Of a stretch of 64,000 nt of DNA, positions 44,592 to 55,598 are shown one piece after another (within the stretch, counting starts at the first letter, position 1; every line of letters starts with the position of its first letter). The notes beneath the pieces were generated by a model. That model worked only from the letters and a program-made list of their open reading frames with translations. It had not been told where the DNA came from and did not search any database. The position numbers and the translations under genes were made by a program. The stretch covers positions 57,550,749 through 57,614,748 of the forward strand of contig CM047427.1 in assembly GCA_026168455.1 (NCBI GenBank). The letters run 5' to 3'. Origin of the DNA: Theocolax elegans. Its lineage: Eukaryota > Arthropoda > Insecta > Hymenoptera > Cerocephalidae.

Positions 44592-45059
44592 ATTATACAT
44601 ATTTTAATTTACACAATTGAAACACATTATCTTTTACATCGTGAATAATGAAAATGAGGAAAATATATTAGGTTGCATCCGTAATGTTAAAAACATCGTA
44701 AATTTTAAATAGTAATGATAGTAGATTAATGCTCATACCCATGATCATTCCCTCAATAATCAATATTGATATTAAATGTAAGATGTGTACTTACTTATAA
44801 ATCCGAGATTCTTTAAAATTAATGCAGATAACCTGAAGCCGGTATAGTCAATCGATGTTTCACAGCAATATCGATAGAATTTTTATTGGCATCAACTTCT
44901 AGGTTACATAGACATATACATAGATGTCGCTGTCACACAATATTATAAATACAAATATTGTAATTTTATATTTTTTCTTTCGATAATAAAAATATAAATA
45001 TAAATATAAATATACAAAAATATAAATATATATAAAATTATATTCGTTTTGAATCATAG
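44592..45059. other. AT-rich stretch including TATAAA-type tandem repeats
   Basis: No gene. About 44985-45040 is a run of ATATAAAT units that probably forms the 3' tail of the LINE beginning at 45060 on the minus strand. Confidence 0.5.
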
Positions 45060-46749
45060 AACAATAATTCGGGATCTTATATTATATCTTAAAATTTGGT
45101 AAACGATTTATATGACTTAGTAACTAAATATTAATATTGATTTTGTCTATAAAGTTTGATATCGCACTTACAATTTTTTTATCTAAATTACTTAACATTT
45201 GTACTATTGAATACGGATCATAAAGCTCATGTTTACGTATTTCCTTCAATAAAATTTTTCTTTGGTCGACAAACATCTCACAATTCCAAAAAGTATGCTA
45301 TGTACACTCAATTTCTTTTCCGCAGATACAAAGATTATTATTTACAATTTTATGTGTAAAAAGACTACTATTCAACGAAGTATGACCACAACGAATGCAA
45401 TTTATAGTAACTAGCTTTTCTTGATAATTCAGAAAAATCACAAAACCAAGGCTTCCTGCCCTTTTTGTAATAACTATCGAAAAATTTTTTTCCTTTCCCT
45501 CTCAGCAATAGACATTAATTCTAATTCATTATCATTGCAACATATATAGTTATAATTCTCAAAAAGACCTGAAAAAGAAATCTCCCCTTTCCAATTCGAA
45601 TTACTTTTAGCTGCATTCTTTGAAGCAAAATCTACATTATCATTGCCAATTATACCTCTGTGCGAGGGAATCCACGTAAGGATAACATCATTTTTCCTAT
45701 TCCTTGCCAGAATTAATTCATTTTTCAACTGTACAATCAAAGGTGAAAGTTTTCCCGAGCAATGCAAATTCTTCAAACTTTTCAACACACTCTCAGAATA
45801 AATAACGATTCTGAAACTTGAATCGTGATTCTTATTTATATTTTTTAAGGCACGAATAACTGCTGTACATTCAGCAAAAAAAATGGACACCAAACCCGAT
45901 ATCTTGCATAATTCATTATAAAATTCATTATTTGACCAAATGGTAGAGCCCACAAATGATTGGCTATTACGCTCTCTTATTTTTGAACCATCTGCATATA
46001 TATGAATCCTACTATTATTTTTAAACTTACTATCAAAGTTCGAATTCAAGTTATTTTCCTTATAATTCTTCATAATTTCTCTACCATATTTTAAATCTAT
46101 ATTGCCTGCATAAAAACCATTATTAAATGGATAATTATATAAATAAAAAATTTCTGATCTTATAATAGTATAATTGTGAAACCAAGTATTTTCAAAACAT
46201 TCTGTAAGGAGAATTTTTTAAAATTAAAATCCATAGTAGGTTTAATCGATAAATCTAACAATTTTTCAAGATTTTGAATCAGAATATTATTTTTTTAAGA
46301 GAGGCATTTTAAGATATATCTATATTCCAAACTCTTAAACCTAAATTGCAAATGAAGTACTCTAGATTCTTCCAACATAACATTAATAGGAATACTCCTC
46401 CTATAACCCATTATTAATCTAATACGGGAATTTTGTATTTTTTGTAAAATACTAAACGATGTTTTAGAGCATGGTGAAATAAAGAAACCATAGTATTCAA
46501 TCTTTGATCTTATCATAGCTTTATAAAGCATAATTAAACACGAGGGATCAGTATCCCACTATGTTTTTCTTAAACAACTTAAAATGCTTATAGGGAATTT
46601 GCTATGAAAAAATACGTAATCAATATGCTGTTTTCAATTTAAGCTTTTATCTAACATACGTAAAAATTGTACACAATTTGAAGGCTCAATATGAGTTTGG
46701 TCAATATTTATAACCAAACGCCTAGTCATAATATTATGTTTGTTAAAGA
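45060..46749 (-). pseudogene. I-type LINE, ORF2 C-terminal half (RT end, RNase H, zinc domain)
   Basis: On the minus strand from 46749: the end of the reverse transcriptase region, then MIRSKIEYYGFFISPCSKTS and RIRLIMGYRRSIPINVML, then an RNase H domain in 46073-45474. Its motifs are IHIYADGSKI, a glutamate in FFAECTAVIRAL, YSESVLKSL (S-E where D is usual) and WIPSHRGIIGNDNVD. The C-terminal zinc domain follows (RCGHTSLNSSLFTHK, CICGKEIECT, HILFWNCE). RNase H after the RT indicates an I-superfamily element. Stops and frameshifts are frequent. It is separated from its N-terminal half (53957-56100) by the 7.2-kb insertion. Confidence 0.85.
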
Positions 46750-47019
46750 TACCCTGGCGAAAATAATCGTATGATTAATCACGCGAATTATCGAGTGATT
46801 TATCAAGTAATTTATAGAGTGATTTATTGAGTGATATATCACTTAACGATTTGGCACTATTTATCACTTGATATGTCACTAAACCAAAATATTTAAGAAA
46901 TGTGCAAATGACTATTTCTAGATTCAAATTCGATAATAAACAGTTCAAAAATTAAGTCAAAAAAACATAAAATAAATAAAAATGTATTACACATTTTTCT
47001 GTTTATGTTAGTAGTTATT

Positions 47020-47075
47020 CACCCATCCACTTATTAACCGCGGTCAATGCTGCTTAACTTTCATGATCAATCATT
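47020..47075 (-). other. 5S-rRNA-like segment in the left foldback arm
   Basis: In reverse complement it reads GATCATGAAAGTTAAGCAGC, then GCGGTTAATAAGTGGATGGG, matching the 5S internal control region seen at 42059-42113. The same segment occurs inverted at 53631-53686. Confidence 0.7.
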
Positions 47076-48050
47076 TTTCAATCTATTCTCAATGCTACAT
47101 TCACAAACAGTTACAAAGATAATAAAAACATATTTGTAGACATTTCAAAAAGCCCAGTTAGAATTTATTTTAATGGTATTAATTTTAATGGAATAAACAT
47201 ATTTTTAAAAATATGGACAATTTCATACAAGTTCAAATTTTAATGTACATATCGGTACCATATTAGAAGAACAATATATATTTAGTAATATATTACAGCA
47301 ATTTCATATTAATTGTAACTAGGCTTTTAGAAAAGTCTACAAATATGTTTTCATTATCTTATTGTAACTATTTGTGAATGTAGCAGATAGAAGATAGTAA
47401 ATAATGCAATATAAAATACTAAAATCAGTATGGAAGTAATATTCATTCATTTGTACGATATTAATTTCTCCATAATTTATTAAAACGTAAATATCTCTAT
47501 TTTATTGGTTTAAAAAAATACAAAAAATAATGTTACACCAATAAAAAAGAGATATTTACGTTTTAATACATATGGAGAAATTATTATGCACAAATGAATA
47601 TTATTATTAATATTATATTGTTTATTTGTTGATGTAAGATAAGTCAGGGCTAATAATTATGAAATAAATTTTGTGTAGCATACTTTTTGAGTAAATGTAC
47701 TAAATTTTTCAGCAGAAAACTTGATGATTCCATTTTGATTTCAGTATTTTCTGTTGCAGTAAGTTTTTATAAAGTAAGATAAGAATTGTTAATGTGTAAT
47801 TGAAATTCATACTTGCGAATTTTTACACCTTTGTAGAAGGTTTTTTTGATATTTATTAATTGGATTAATGAAATATATGTACTTGAAATGTTAATTATTA
47901 CTTAATTAATTATTACTTAATTGTTAGTTATTACTTCCATACTGATTTTAGTATTTTCCATTGCATGATTTACTATCTTCTATCTGCTACATTCACAAAC
48001 AGTTACATTAAGATTATGAAAACATATTTGTAGACGTTTCAAATATATAT

Positions 48051-48804
48051 TGTAACGAATCAATGTAATATTTGATTATATTACATTGCTAGTTACATTT
48101 TCTCTCTCTGTCTAGCCTGTGTATTAATCGTTACAGTTGTTACAGGTCGACGTTCGACGATTTTCGGCGATTTTCGCGGACCGTCGTAAAGGTAAAAGTA
48201 GGGAAAAAGAGAGAGAGTTTTCGGTTCGTAAGTGCGAGAGCAGTTAGACTAAACTCAACCGTCGAGAGACTGAAATCAACCGTCGTGAGAAACTTTGTTG
48301 TTTATTCTTCTCTCCATATTTTGATCGCCCCGTGCTTGTAAACCTGGTGCTGTGCTGGTGATCCAGTGAAGTTGTATACTAGTTTGTTCAGCGACGACGC
48401 AGCCCAGGAAGCTAAGGAGAGTAGCGACCACGCAGACTCCGCCTGGTTGTTTAATTATCGATCGCGGCTCACGCAATGTAAGTGCCAGTTCTGTAGTCTC
48501 TCTCTCTCTCTTTCTCTCTTTATTTGTTTCGTGTATCGACCTGTGATCCCGCGTGCAGCCGCACGCGTGTATTACCTTTAATTTGATAATATACTCTTGG
48601 TTTTTTTTATCTTTAATTATACATCGTGTTCCTATTTTTATTGTTTGCCCTTTTATTTTCGTTCCCGTTTGCTAAGTAAAGGATACCGCCGCCTCCGCCT
48701 ATACGTGTCTTAGAGACATGTATTATTACTGAGCGACTGATCGCGTAGTGAGTTAGATTATATTATTTATTATTATTATCATTAAAAATATCAAAACCGT
48801 TACA
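48051..48804 (+). repeat. 5' LTR
   Basis: 754 bp, TG...CA. It shows a CT-rich tract (48496-48520) and three copies of a TCAACCGTCG motif. It differs from the 3' LTR by indels: fewer TCAACCG units and lack of about 36 bp near the end. Confidence 0.9.
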
Positions 48805-48822
48805 TGGCGCCCAACGTGCATG
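48805..48822 (+). other. primer-binding site, tRNA-Lys-like
   Basis: TGGCGCCCAACGTG follows the 5' LTR directly and is complementary to the 3' end of insect tRNA-Lys (14 matching bases, then diverging). Confidence 0.7.
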
Positions 48823-49439
48823 GTGATTAGCGTTACGCGTATTATTAATAATTAATAGTCTCAAAATTTAATTTCTAATATTTAAAAATTTTCAATTTAG
48901 TCGATATACGTGTTAAATTAAGAGATCTTATTTCGAGCATTTCGAGAGCGAGCGAGCTCATTGTTTACGTTTCGCAGTGATTCGCGGTGTTTACGCTACA
49001 AATAATATTCGAATATTGTAACTTCTATGCATTTCGAAAATATTCTTTTGAATCTTAAATTATTTGAATTTTAAATCGATTTTTCTTTTCGTTTTAATTT
49101 TAGCGTATTGCGAATTTAATTATTTCGTGTTTTTTTATTTTTTATTTGTTTATTTAAATAATTATTAGCCACTCTGCGGAAAAAAAAATTATTGTTTTTT
49201 TAATAATTTTTCATAAGCTGTATAATCGCAATTTAGGTTGATTTAGTCTATTTCGCGTGCGTGCGTGGAAGTGTGTGTGTGATATACGCGGTAAATATAA
49301 GTATTGTAGCGCATCGCGGTACATGTATGTATGTGTATGTAAGCGTGTGCGCAAATAAAGTAAATTAATTTATTTTTTTAAATTTAAATTAATTTAAATT
49401 TTTTATTGTTATTATAAATTATTAAAATAATTTTTATAG
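48823..49439 (+). other. leader of the LTR element
   Basis: AT-rich untranslated leader with no open frame, between the primer-binding site and gag. Confidence 0.5.
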
Positions 49440-50831
49440 CGTTTCAACAAGAGAAGGAGTTGAATTCTCTAAGGCAGCAATTAGCGGATTTTGCGACGAG
49501 TACGCAGCTTCCGTCGCAAACGTCAATTGCGGCGGAAAAGCAGCGGAAAAATCGCAAAAGTGTAAATTTTCAGGATACGTTTAATTTAAATTACTTTGAA
49601 GCTGATAAGTATCTGCAAGCACCTTAAGCGTCAACGCACACACAATCGGAAATTAATTCGGATCCACGTTTGAACGCAAACGCTCCGTGTTTTCCGACTC
49701 CCACATCTAGCGACATACATCAGTTTTCGTCTCTGCCAGCTCCTGCGGATTGGCATGAGTCTGGAAGGGGGGGGGGGGAAATGTGCCTGTCGTTACGAGT
49801 GATCAACTTACGCAACTCTTGTCGAATATGTCGACGAGAGCGCCTACACAGTCACATGACGTAGGTCGCACTGTTTGCCAGTAGAATATTAAGTTTTCCG
49901 GCGAAAAACGCGAAAGCATCGAGGATTTTATTCAGCGCATAGAAGAATGTCGCAAGTTAACGGATATTTCCGACGCGGATTTACTGAATGCTTTCTCAGA
50001 GTTGTTAACTGGCGTAGCGCTACATTGGTATCGCCAATCACGGAAAGATTGGAATACTTGGGTTGATTTTTGCAATGCTGCTCGACGATGTTATGGCGTT
50101 GAGCAGAACTTTCAGCAGCGCTTAATAGCGGAAGCGCAAGCACGCAAGCAGGGTAGAGAAGAGCCTGCTCGTGATTACATTTTCTGCTTGCTGACCATAT
50201 TTAGCAGAATGGGTGTGCCTCCAAGTATGCAGTTTCAGCTAGACATGTTGTATGCTAACATGTTGCCGTCTGTTCGAAAGTTAGTTCCGAAAGAAAAGGT
50301 AACAAGCGTCGATAGGCTTGTGCAGCTAGCTCGTCAGGCGGAAGAGCATATCGAGGAAGAGCGGAGATTTCTGCCTTCTGTGGCTTATAAGCAGCCAGAT
50401 GCCAGAGTTAAGAAGAGCGGAAAATCTGCTAGCGATGATGCTACGGTAAAAGTAGCGAGTATCGCAGTACCTACAGTGGAAAATTTGGCCAAACTCTTAG
50501 AGAAGATGCTAGATGAGAGATTTAGCAAATATGCGAATTCTTTTGCGAATTTCGCCAATAAGAAAGGTCAAACCGCGCGTAATTTCCATAAACCAGGTGC
50601 GCCGAAAGGAGCAAAGAATGTTTCTGGTAAGCCATCTGGCGTAATTAGTACCGAGAGGAAAGATGACGGTAAAAATAAATCATCCAATACTAATGGAAAA
50701 TCCGCGCGTAGTCGCAACCGCGATAAGAAAGCAGATCCCAAGGAGCGTGTGTACTGCTATCGCTGCGGTTGGCCCGGGTATATTAAGACGGATTGTCCTG
50801 AATGCTCGGGAAACGAGAAAAGGGGCGAATA
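49440..50831 (+). pseudogene. Gag of the LTR element
   Basis: The N-terminal region (KELNSLRQQLADF, KSVNFQDTFNLNYF) is broken by a TAA at 49624 and a frameshift at a run of G near 49770. From 49893 to 50831 the capsid-type Retrotrans_gag region is open: IEDFIQRIEECRKLTDI, VALHWYRQSRKDW, RLIAEAQARKQGREEPARDY. It ends with a basic linker and a CCHC knuckle, CYRCGWPGYIKTDC. The knuckle histidine is tyrosine in this copy (C-x2-C-x4-Y-x4-C), which should weaken zinc and RNA binding. Confidence 0.8.
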
Positions 50832-51451
50832 GATAAGGTCCCTATCGTCCCAATTATTAGTGAGACCTCTGATGTGGATGAAATTCCATCAGTAACTGCG
50901 CAAACGGGGAAATTGCCCTCGCTTTTGCCTGCGGGATTGACAGACAATCAGCGGCAAAAGATGTTTGTGATTCTCGCGCTGGCACGCCAGTTGAGGAAGG
51001 AACTCTACAGTCTACTCGCTGGTGGCTGCAGATCGGAATCGGTGGATTCCGCGTACGCGCCTTATACGATTCAGGTGCAGCTCGCACGGTTATTAATTCC
51101 TTAGGCTTGCAAATAGCATCAGCCGTAGGAAAACCGTTAACACCTTACATTGGACCAGGTGCACGACTCGCTAACGGCCAACGCGCTCCAATACTTGGAC
51201 GTTTAGAGCTGCCGTTTGATTTAGCGAATGAACGCCATTACTTAGATGTTTTAGTAATGAGCGATCTCGACGCCGATTGTATACTCGGTGCCGATTTTAT
51301 TCGTGCATTTAACGCTGTTTTGTTGCCGCGTGAAAATCAGTTGCTGATTGAAAACGTGGCTGACGCAATTCAGCTTGAAGTATCTGCTATCGGCATTGGT
51401 GAGGCCTGCTCACTAGCTGCCGTTGGCTTAGCAGTAATTAACGAAGCGTAA
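50832..51451 (+). pseudogene. protease region of the LTR element
   Basis: The aspartic protease active site is readable as ALYDSGAARTVIN (about 51062), with the second conserved strand as DCILGADFI near 51275. The segment is split between two frames. The following 100 bp start a Pol-like linker (RPIKQRYYLVSPK), the usual entry to the reverse transcriptase, and then the deletion begins. Confidence 0.75.
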
Positions 51452-51589
51452 CGCAAACAACTCAATGAGTTGTTGGAAAAGCGTTTGACTGCTCCCAATG
51501 CAAAGATAGGTTGTACTAACTAAGATGTGGGCGGTTCGCGTCCCATCAAACAGCGCTACTATCTAGTCTCTCCGAAGATCAAGCTGTCG

Positions 51590-52284
51590 TTGATAGCAAA
51601 GCTGCAGCAGCTGCTCAAAATTGGCAACAGTGTATGCAAACGCTGCCAGAGCTGCAAGCTCAAGCTGCTGAACGAGCGACATGCGCACAAGCCCGTCAGG
51701 CCGAATATTATAATTCAAAACGCCGCGATGTACAATTCGCCATGGGACAAAACGTTTCTAAGCGGAATCGTGTACTTTTGTCCGCTACCCAAGGCATAGC
51801 TGCTAAGCTAGCTCCGAAGTACATCGGACCTTTTATTGTTTTGGCGTTACTCGGCTCAAACGTGGTAGAGCTCATCGACAATGATGGAAAAGAAGCAGGT
51901 AAATGCCACATCAGTGATATTAAGCCATTCTACGAAGACCAGACGGACGTATCTGTGGAGAGTAGATTAAATCGAGAGGATGCGACAAGGGACAGCGAGG
52001 GATGAAACGCACAGCGAAGAGCTAGCGACGAGTCCAACGATAATGATCCTGTGAGCGCGAACGCACTGCGTAAGCGAGGTAGGCCGCGCTAAACTCCGGG
52101 AAATTGATAATCGTATGACTGCGGTACATCGTGCCCCTTCTAACGAGCGATTAAACGCGAATATTGCTGTATACGCGAATCCTCCGACGACGAAAATTAG
52201 GCGCGGAAGGCCGAAGGGGGCAAAGGACAAGCCCGTATCCCCGGTGGAAACGATCGAACAGCGCACTCGGTCGCAGAAACCGTA
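51590..52284 (+). pseudogene. C-terminal end of Pol (integrase tail) of the LTR element
   Basis: It begins after the deletion. RQAEYYNSKRRDVQFAMGQN, LAPKYIGPFIVLALLGSNVV and KCHISDIKPFYED are typical of the segment after the integrase core in Gypsy Pol. A TGA at 52003 interrupts it. Further along, two AT-hook-like motifs are visible in different frames (KRGRPR near 52075 and RRGRPKG near 52199). The catalytic core is absent. Confidence 0.75.
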
Positions 52285-52565
52285 AACATTTCTTTGAGCG
52301 ATTGATGTATCTACGCGTATCTTTTCTCCGATTTTGTAATCTTCGTAAGGCGTATCGCTCTTAATTCTTGTTATAATAAAGAGGGAAATTCTTTATATGT
52401 TGACCTGCTTAACATTTTCTTTTGTCTGATGTTTTGCTTACAAATAAATTTATTTTATTTATTTATAAAATATTATTTATGTTTAATTATCTTTCTCATT
52501 TTGTCTTCTGGCCTAGAGAGAGAGAGTAGAAATGCAGAGCTGGTACGACTTCGGCTACCCAGCGT

Positions 52566-52579
52566 CTGGAAGGGGGGAG
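52566..52579 (+). other. polypurine tract of the LTR element
   Basis: A purine-rich tract (GGAAGGGGGGAG) immediately before the 3' LTR, where plus-strand DNA synthesis would be primed. Confidence 0.75.
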
Positions 52580-53422
52580 TGTAACGAATCAATGTAATAT
52601 TTGATTATATTACATTGCTCGTTACATTTTCTCTCTCTGTCTAGCCTGTGTATTAATCGTTACAGTTGATACAGGTCGACGTTCGACGATTTTCGGCGAT
52701 TTTCGCGGACCTTCGTAAAGGTAAAAGTAGGGAAAAAGAGAGAGTTTTTGGTTCGTATGTGCGAGAGCACTTAGACTAAACTCAACCGTCGAGAGACTAA
52801 AATCAACCGTCGAGAGATTGAATTCAACCGTGAGACTGATATCAACCGTGTGATTAATCTCAACCGTTGTGAGAAACTTGTTGTTTATTCTTCTCTCCAT
52901 ATTTTGATCGCCCCATGCTTGTAAACCTGGTGCTGTGCTGGTGATCCAGTGAAGTTGTATACTAGTTTGTTCAGCGACGACGCAGCCCAGGAAGCTAAGG
53001 AGAGTAGCGACCACGCAGACTCCGCCTGGTTGTTTAATTATCGATCGCGGCTCACGCAATGTAAGTGCCAGTTCTGTAGTCTCTCTCTCTCTTTCTCTCT
53101 TTATTTATTTCGTGTATCGACCTGTGATCCCGCGTGCAGCCGCACGCGTGTATTACCTTTAATTTGATAATATACTCTTGGTTTTTTTTATCTTTAATTA
53201 TACATCGTGTTCTATTTTTATTGTTTGCCCTTTTATTTTCGTTTGCGTTCGCTAAGTAAAGGATACCGCCGCCTCCGCCTATACGTGTCTTATTAGACAC
53301 GTATTATTACTGAGCGGCTGATCGCGTAGTGAGACTATTGTTTAACGGTAGTTAATTGTTAGTATTAAATTTATATTATATTATTTATTATTATTATTAT
53401 TAAAAATATCAAAACCGTTACA
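52580..53422 (+). repeat. 3' LTR
   Basis: 843 bp, longer than the 5' LTR. It has about five TCAACCGT-type units where the 5' LTR has three, plus about 36 extra bases (TTTAACGGTAGTTAATTGTT) near the end. The LTRs are otherwise very similar. Confidence 0.9.
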
Positions 53423-53630
53423 ATATTGTTCTTCTAATATGGTACTGATATGTACATTAAAAGTTTAATTTGTATGAAATTCTCCATATTTTTAAAAATA
53501 TGTTTATACCATTAAAATTGATACCATTAAAATAAATTCTAACTGGGCTTTTTGAAATATCTACAAATATGTTTTTATTATCTTTGTAACTGTTTGTGAA
53601 TGTAAAATTGAGAATGGACTGCGAAATGAT

Positions 53631-53686
53631 TGATCATGAAAGTTAAGCAGGATTGACTGCGGTTAATAAGTGGATGGGTGAATAAC
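53631..53686 (+). other. 5S-rRNA-like segment in the right foldback arm
   Basis: GATCATGAAAGTTAAGCAGG, then GCGGTTAATAAGTGGATGGG and a degenerate GAATAAC where 5S has GACC. It is the inverted partner of 47020-47075. Confidence 0.7.
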
Positions 53687-53956
53687 TAACATAAACAGAA
53701 AAATGTGTAATACATTTTTATTTATTTTATGTTTTTTTTTTGACATAATTTTTGAACTATATATTATCGAATTATTTACTATTTATTATTGAATCTAGAA
53801 ATAGTCATCATTTGCACATTTCTTAAATATTTTGGCTTAGTGATATATCAAGTGATTTATCAAGTGATATATCACTCAATAAATCACCCGATAAATCACT
53901 TGATAAATCATTCGATAATTTGCGTGATTAATCATACGATTATTTTCGCCAGGGTA

Positions 53957-54258
53957 GTCAGCTGACACTTGTCCGGCGACAAATCTAAACCCTTATTATA
54001 TAAAAATTTTTTGACTGTAACTTCAGTTTGAATAATTCTATTAGACTCTAACAAATCATTACCTTTAGTGTATATAACAATATCCTCTGCAAATTGCAAA
54101 ATTTTAACATTATTGTCTAAAATTTTTTCTAATTGATCTGTGTACATAGAAAATAAAATAGGACTTAACACCTACCTTGAGGTAAACCCTTCTTAGCTAT
54201 ATAATTTACATCATTTTCGATATTCGAAGGTACCAGTTTTCTTTCAAAGATTAAATTC
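53957..54258 (-). pseudogene. I-type LINE, reverse transcriptase core
   Basis: On the minus strand: KNLIFERKLVPSN, then KKGLPQG, a frameshift, then VLSPILFSMYTDQLEKI, ILQFAEDIVIYTKGN and GLDLSPDKCQL. The YADD box is changed to FAED, losing one catalytic aspartate. It continues across the TA of the 7.2-kb insertion into 46749. Confidence 0.85.
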
Positions 54259-54262
54259 TTAA

Positions 54263-54399
54263 CCTTTAAAGGGCCGGGTTTTGAGGTTTCGAAACCTCCT
54301 TCAAACGTGCCTAAATTCATGTCTTGTATCACCAATCAACTATGTACAATGTTCCTATCATGAACCGCGCCGATATATCGGCTCTCCGGCCCTGAAAGG
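54263..54399. mobile_element. small TTAA-type MITE
   Basis: TTAA at 54259-54262 is followed by CCTTTAAAGGGCCGGG. The right end, reversed, reads CCCTTTCAGGGCCGG, so the termini are inverted copies. The second TTAA is degenerate (GCAT). An internal palindrome GCCGATATATCGGC echoes the GGTCGATATATCGACC of the piggyBac at 42.5-44.2 kb. Confidence 0.5.
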
Positions 54400-54891
54400 G
54401 CATGAAAAATTTTTAATTCGGTAAAATAGGAATAATATCATATTCTCAGGTTTTGAGATCTGCTACATCCAAACAAGATCAATTCAAGGTCAAATTCAGA
54501 AAATAATATAGATAGTTAAAATAAAATGATATTCAAACGATTTGTGGGGTGCTGAATTCAAATCTAGAGTCTGATCGGTCATAACTGCTCATAATCACGG
54601 TCATTCGTGGTCAAACAAGGTCACTCAAGGTCAAATACAGAAAGTATCATATATATTCGAAAAAATTATATCTAAGAGTATCCCGAGGTGCTACTTCTAA
54701 AACTGATACCTGTTTGATTGTGAATAGACATAATTATACTCATTCTTCTGAGTATATGTCCATCTCGGGGTTTATATGTTTTGATTCGTGCTTTTTTTTT
54801 AGAAATGTGGAGTTTTTAGGCCTTCTACTCTCCTTCTCTTCTATCGTTTTCATTACTATATCTAAAATCAGAAAAATCACATGAATTCTTT
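54400..54891. other. unclassified insertion inside the LINE
   Basis: It is not LINE sequence: the first reverse transcriptase blocks are missing here. It contains several AAGGTCA half sites, including AGGTCACTCAAGGTCA near 54623 (a direct repeat with 4-base spacing). It is probably the interior of a decayed DNA transposon. Confidence 0.35.
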
Positions 54892-55375
54892 TCACTTTCC
54901 ACTTTTTAAGATTTTTATTCTATTCCAAATAAGAGAAATATTGGTTCTGCAATTTACCGACTCGCAAAATTTTAGAAATGAGTCTTTTTTCTCTTGCTTT
55001 AAAATTCGTTTAGTATGAGCAACAATTTTTTTGTAATTAATAAATGATTGCAAATCACATCTATACTCAAGAGATTTATATGAAGCTTTATGAACCCTCA
55101 CAGCCCTTGAACCAAAATTATAATTATCCTCATCATTATTAATAATCCTTTTTTGATCTATATCATATATCATATCATATATTTTTATCAAATCTATCAT
55201 ATTTATCGAAAACATCAAAATTAACAAACCCAACAAATCTATCATATCTATCGAAAACATCAGAATTAACAAACTCAATCCTCCCCCCCCCCCCCAAAAC
55301 AACTCTCTAGATTTCTCAAGTTCTTCCTCGAACACTGACCAATTCAATTTACTCAAATAGTATCTATAATCATTT
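54892..55375 (-). pseudogene. I-type LINE, region before the reverse transcriptase
   Basis: The minus-strand frame gives RYYLSKLNWSVFEEELEKSR and later RAVRVHKASYKSLEYRCDLQ, YKKIVAHTKRILKQEKKDSF and LIWNRIKILKSGK, typical of the segment between endonuclease and RT. It contains a run of 12 C (G on the coding strand) and a 48-bp tandem duplication (about 55176-55273) that expands the protein by a repeated GLLILMFSI segment. Confidence 0.7.
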
Positions 55376-55379
55376 TTAA

Positions 55380-55594
55380 CCTTTAGAGGATGGGAATTTT
55401 CTGGTTCAAAAAAGCTTCTTTTTTCACTAAAATTAATGTCTAAAAACATCGGATCACTTTAACTCTTCTTTTAAGTTTTCTGTCACTTTTCTATAGAAAT
55501 TGAGTTTTTGTGATGTCTCACATCTCAAAACTAACACATGTAAAGGGTCGATCATGGGCATGGCCCGTATAGGGGCCATCCCGTCTTCTAAAGG
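55380..55594. mobile_element. 215-bp piggyBac-type MITE with TTAA target duplication
   Basis: TTAA on both sides (55376-55379 and 55595-55598). The termini CCTTTAGAGGATGGG and, reversed, CCTTTAGAAGACGGG match at 13 of 15 positions. Removing it with one TTAA rejoins the LINE reading frame. It has no coding capacity, so it was mobilised in trans by a piggyBac transposase. Confidence 0.75.
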
Positions 55595-55598
55595 TTAA

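Larger units (their letters stand above)
48051..53422 (+). mobile_element. Gypsy-type LTR retrotransposon, internally deleted
   Basis: LTRs 48051-48804 and 52580-53422 start TGTAACGAATC and end CCGTTACA, with ATAT target duplications (48047-48050 and 53423-53426). Gag, protease and the C-terminal end of Pol are present. The reverse transcriptase, RNase H and most of the integrase are missing, joined near 51570. The order is gag, protease, then the integrase-side tail, which with the Retrotrans_gag-like domain supports Gypsy. No envelope gene is seen. The copy cannot replicate by itself. Confidence 0.85.
46752..53954. mobile_element. foldback element 2, TA target duplication, with nested LTR element
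   Basis: Arms 46752-47277 and 53423-53954 are inverted copies starting CCCTGGCGAAAATAATCGTA. TA flanks both ends (46750-46751 and 53955-53956), and removing the element with one TA rejoins the reading frame of the host LINE. The arms contain GTGATTTAT/TATATCACT repeats and a degenerate 5S-rRNA-like segment. The centre has two further nested inverted repeats (about 47318-47441 with 47930-48040, and 47463-47581). A Gypsy-type element (48051-53422) inserted at the junction of centre and right arm. No transposase is present, so it was moved by an enzyme from elsewhere, of a TA-duplicating type. Confidence 0.85.

Noticed and set aside
48276..53059. ORFs inside the LTRs (48276-48476, 52622-53059 minus and the matching plus-strand frames)
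   Set aside because: They are duplicated with the LTRs, have no homology that I recognise and lie in the regulatory repeat.
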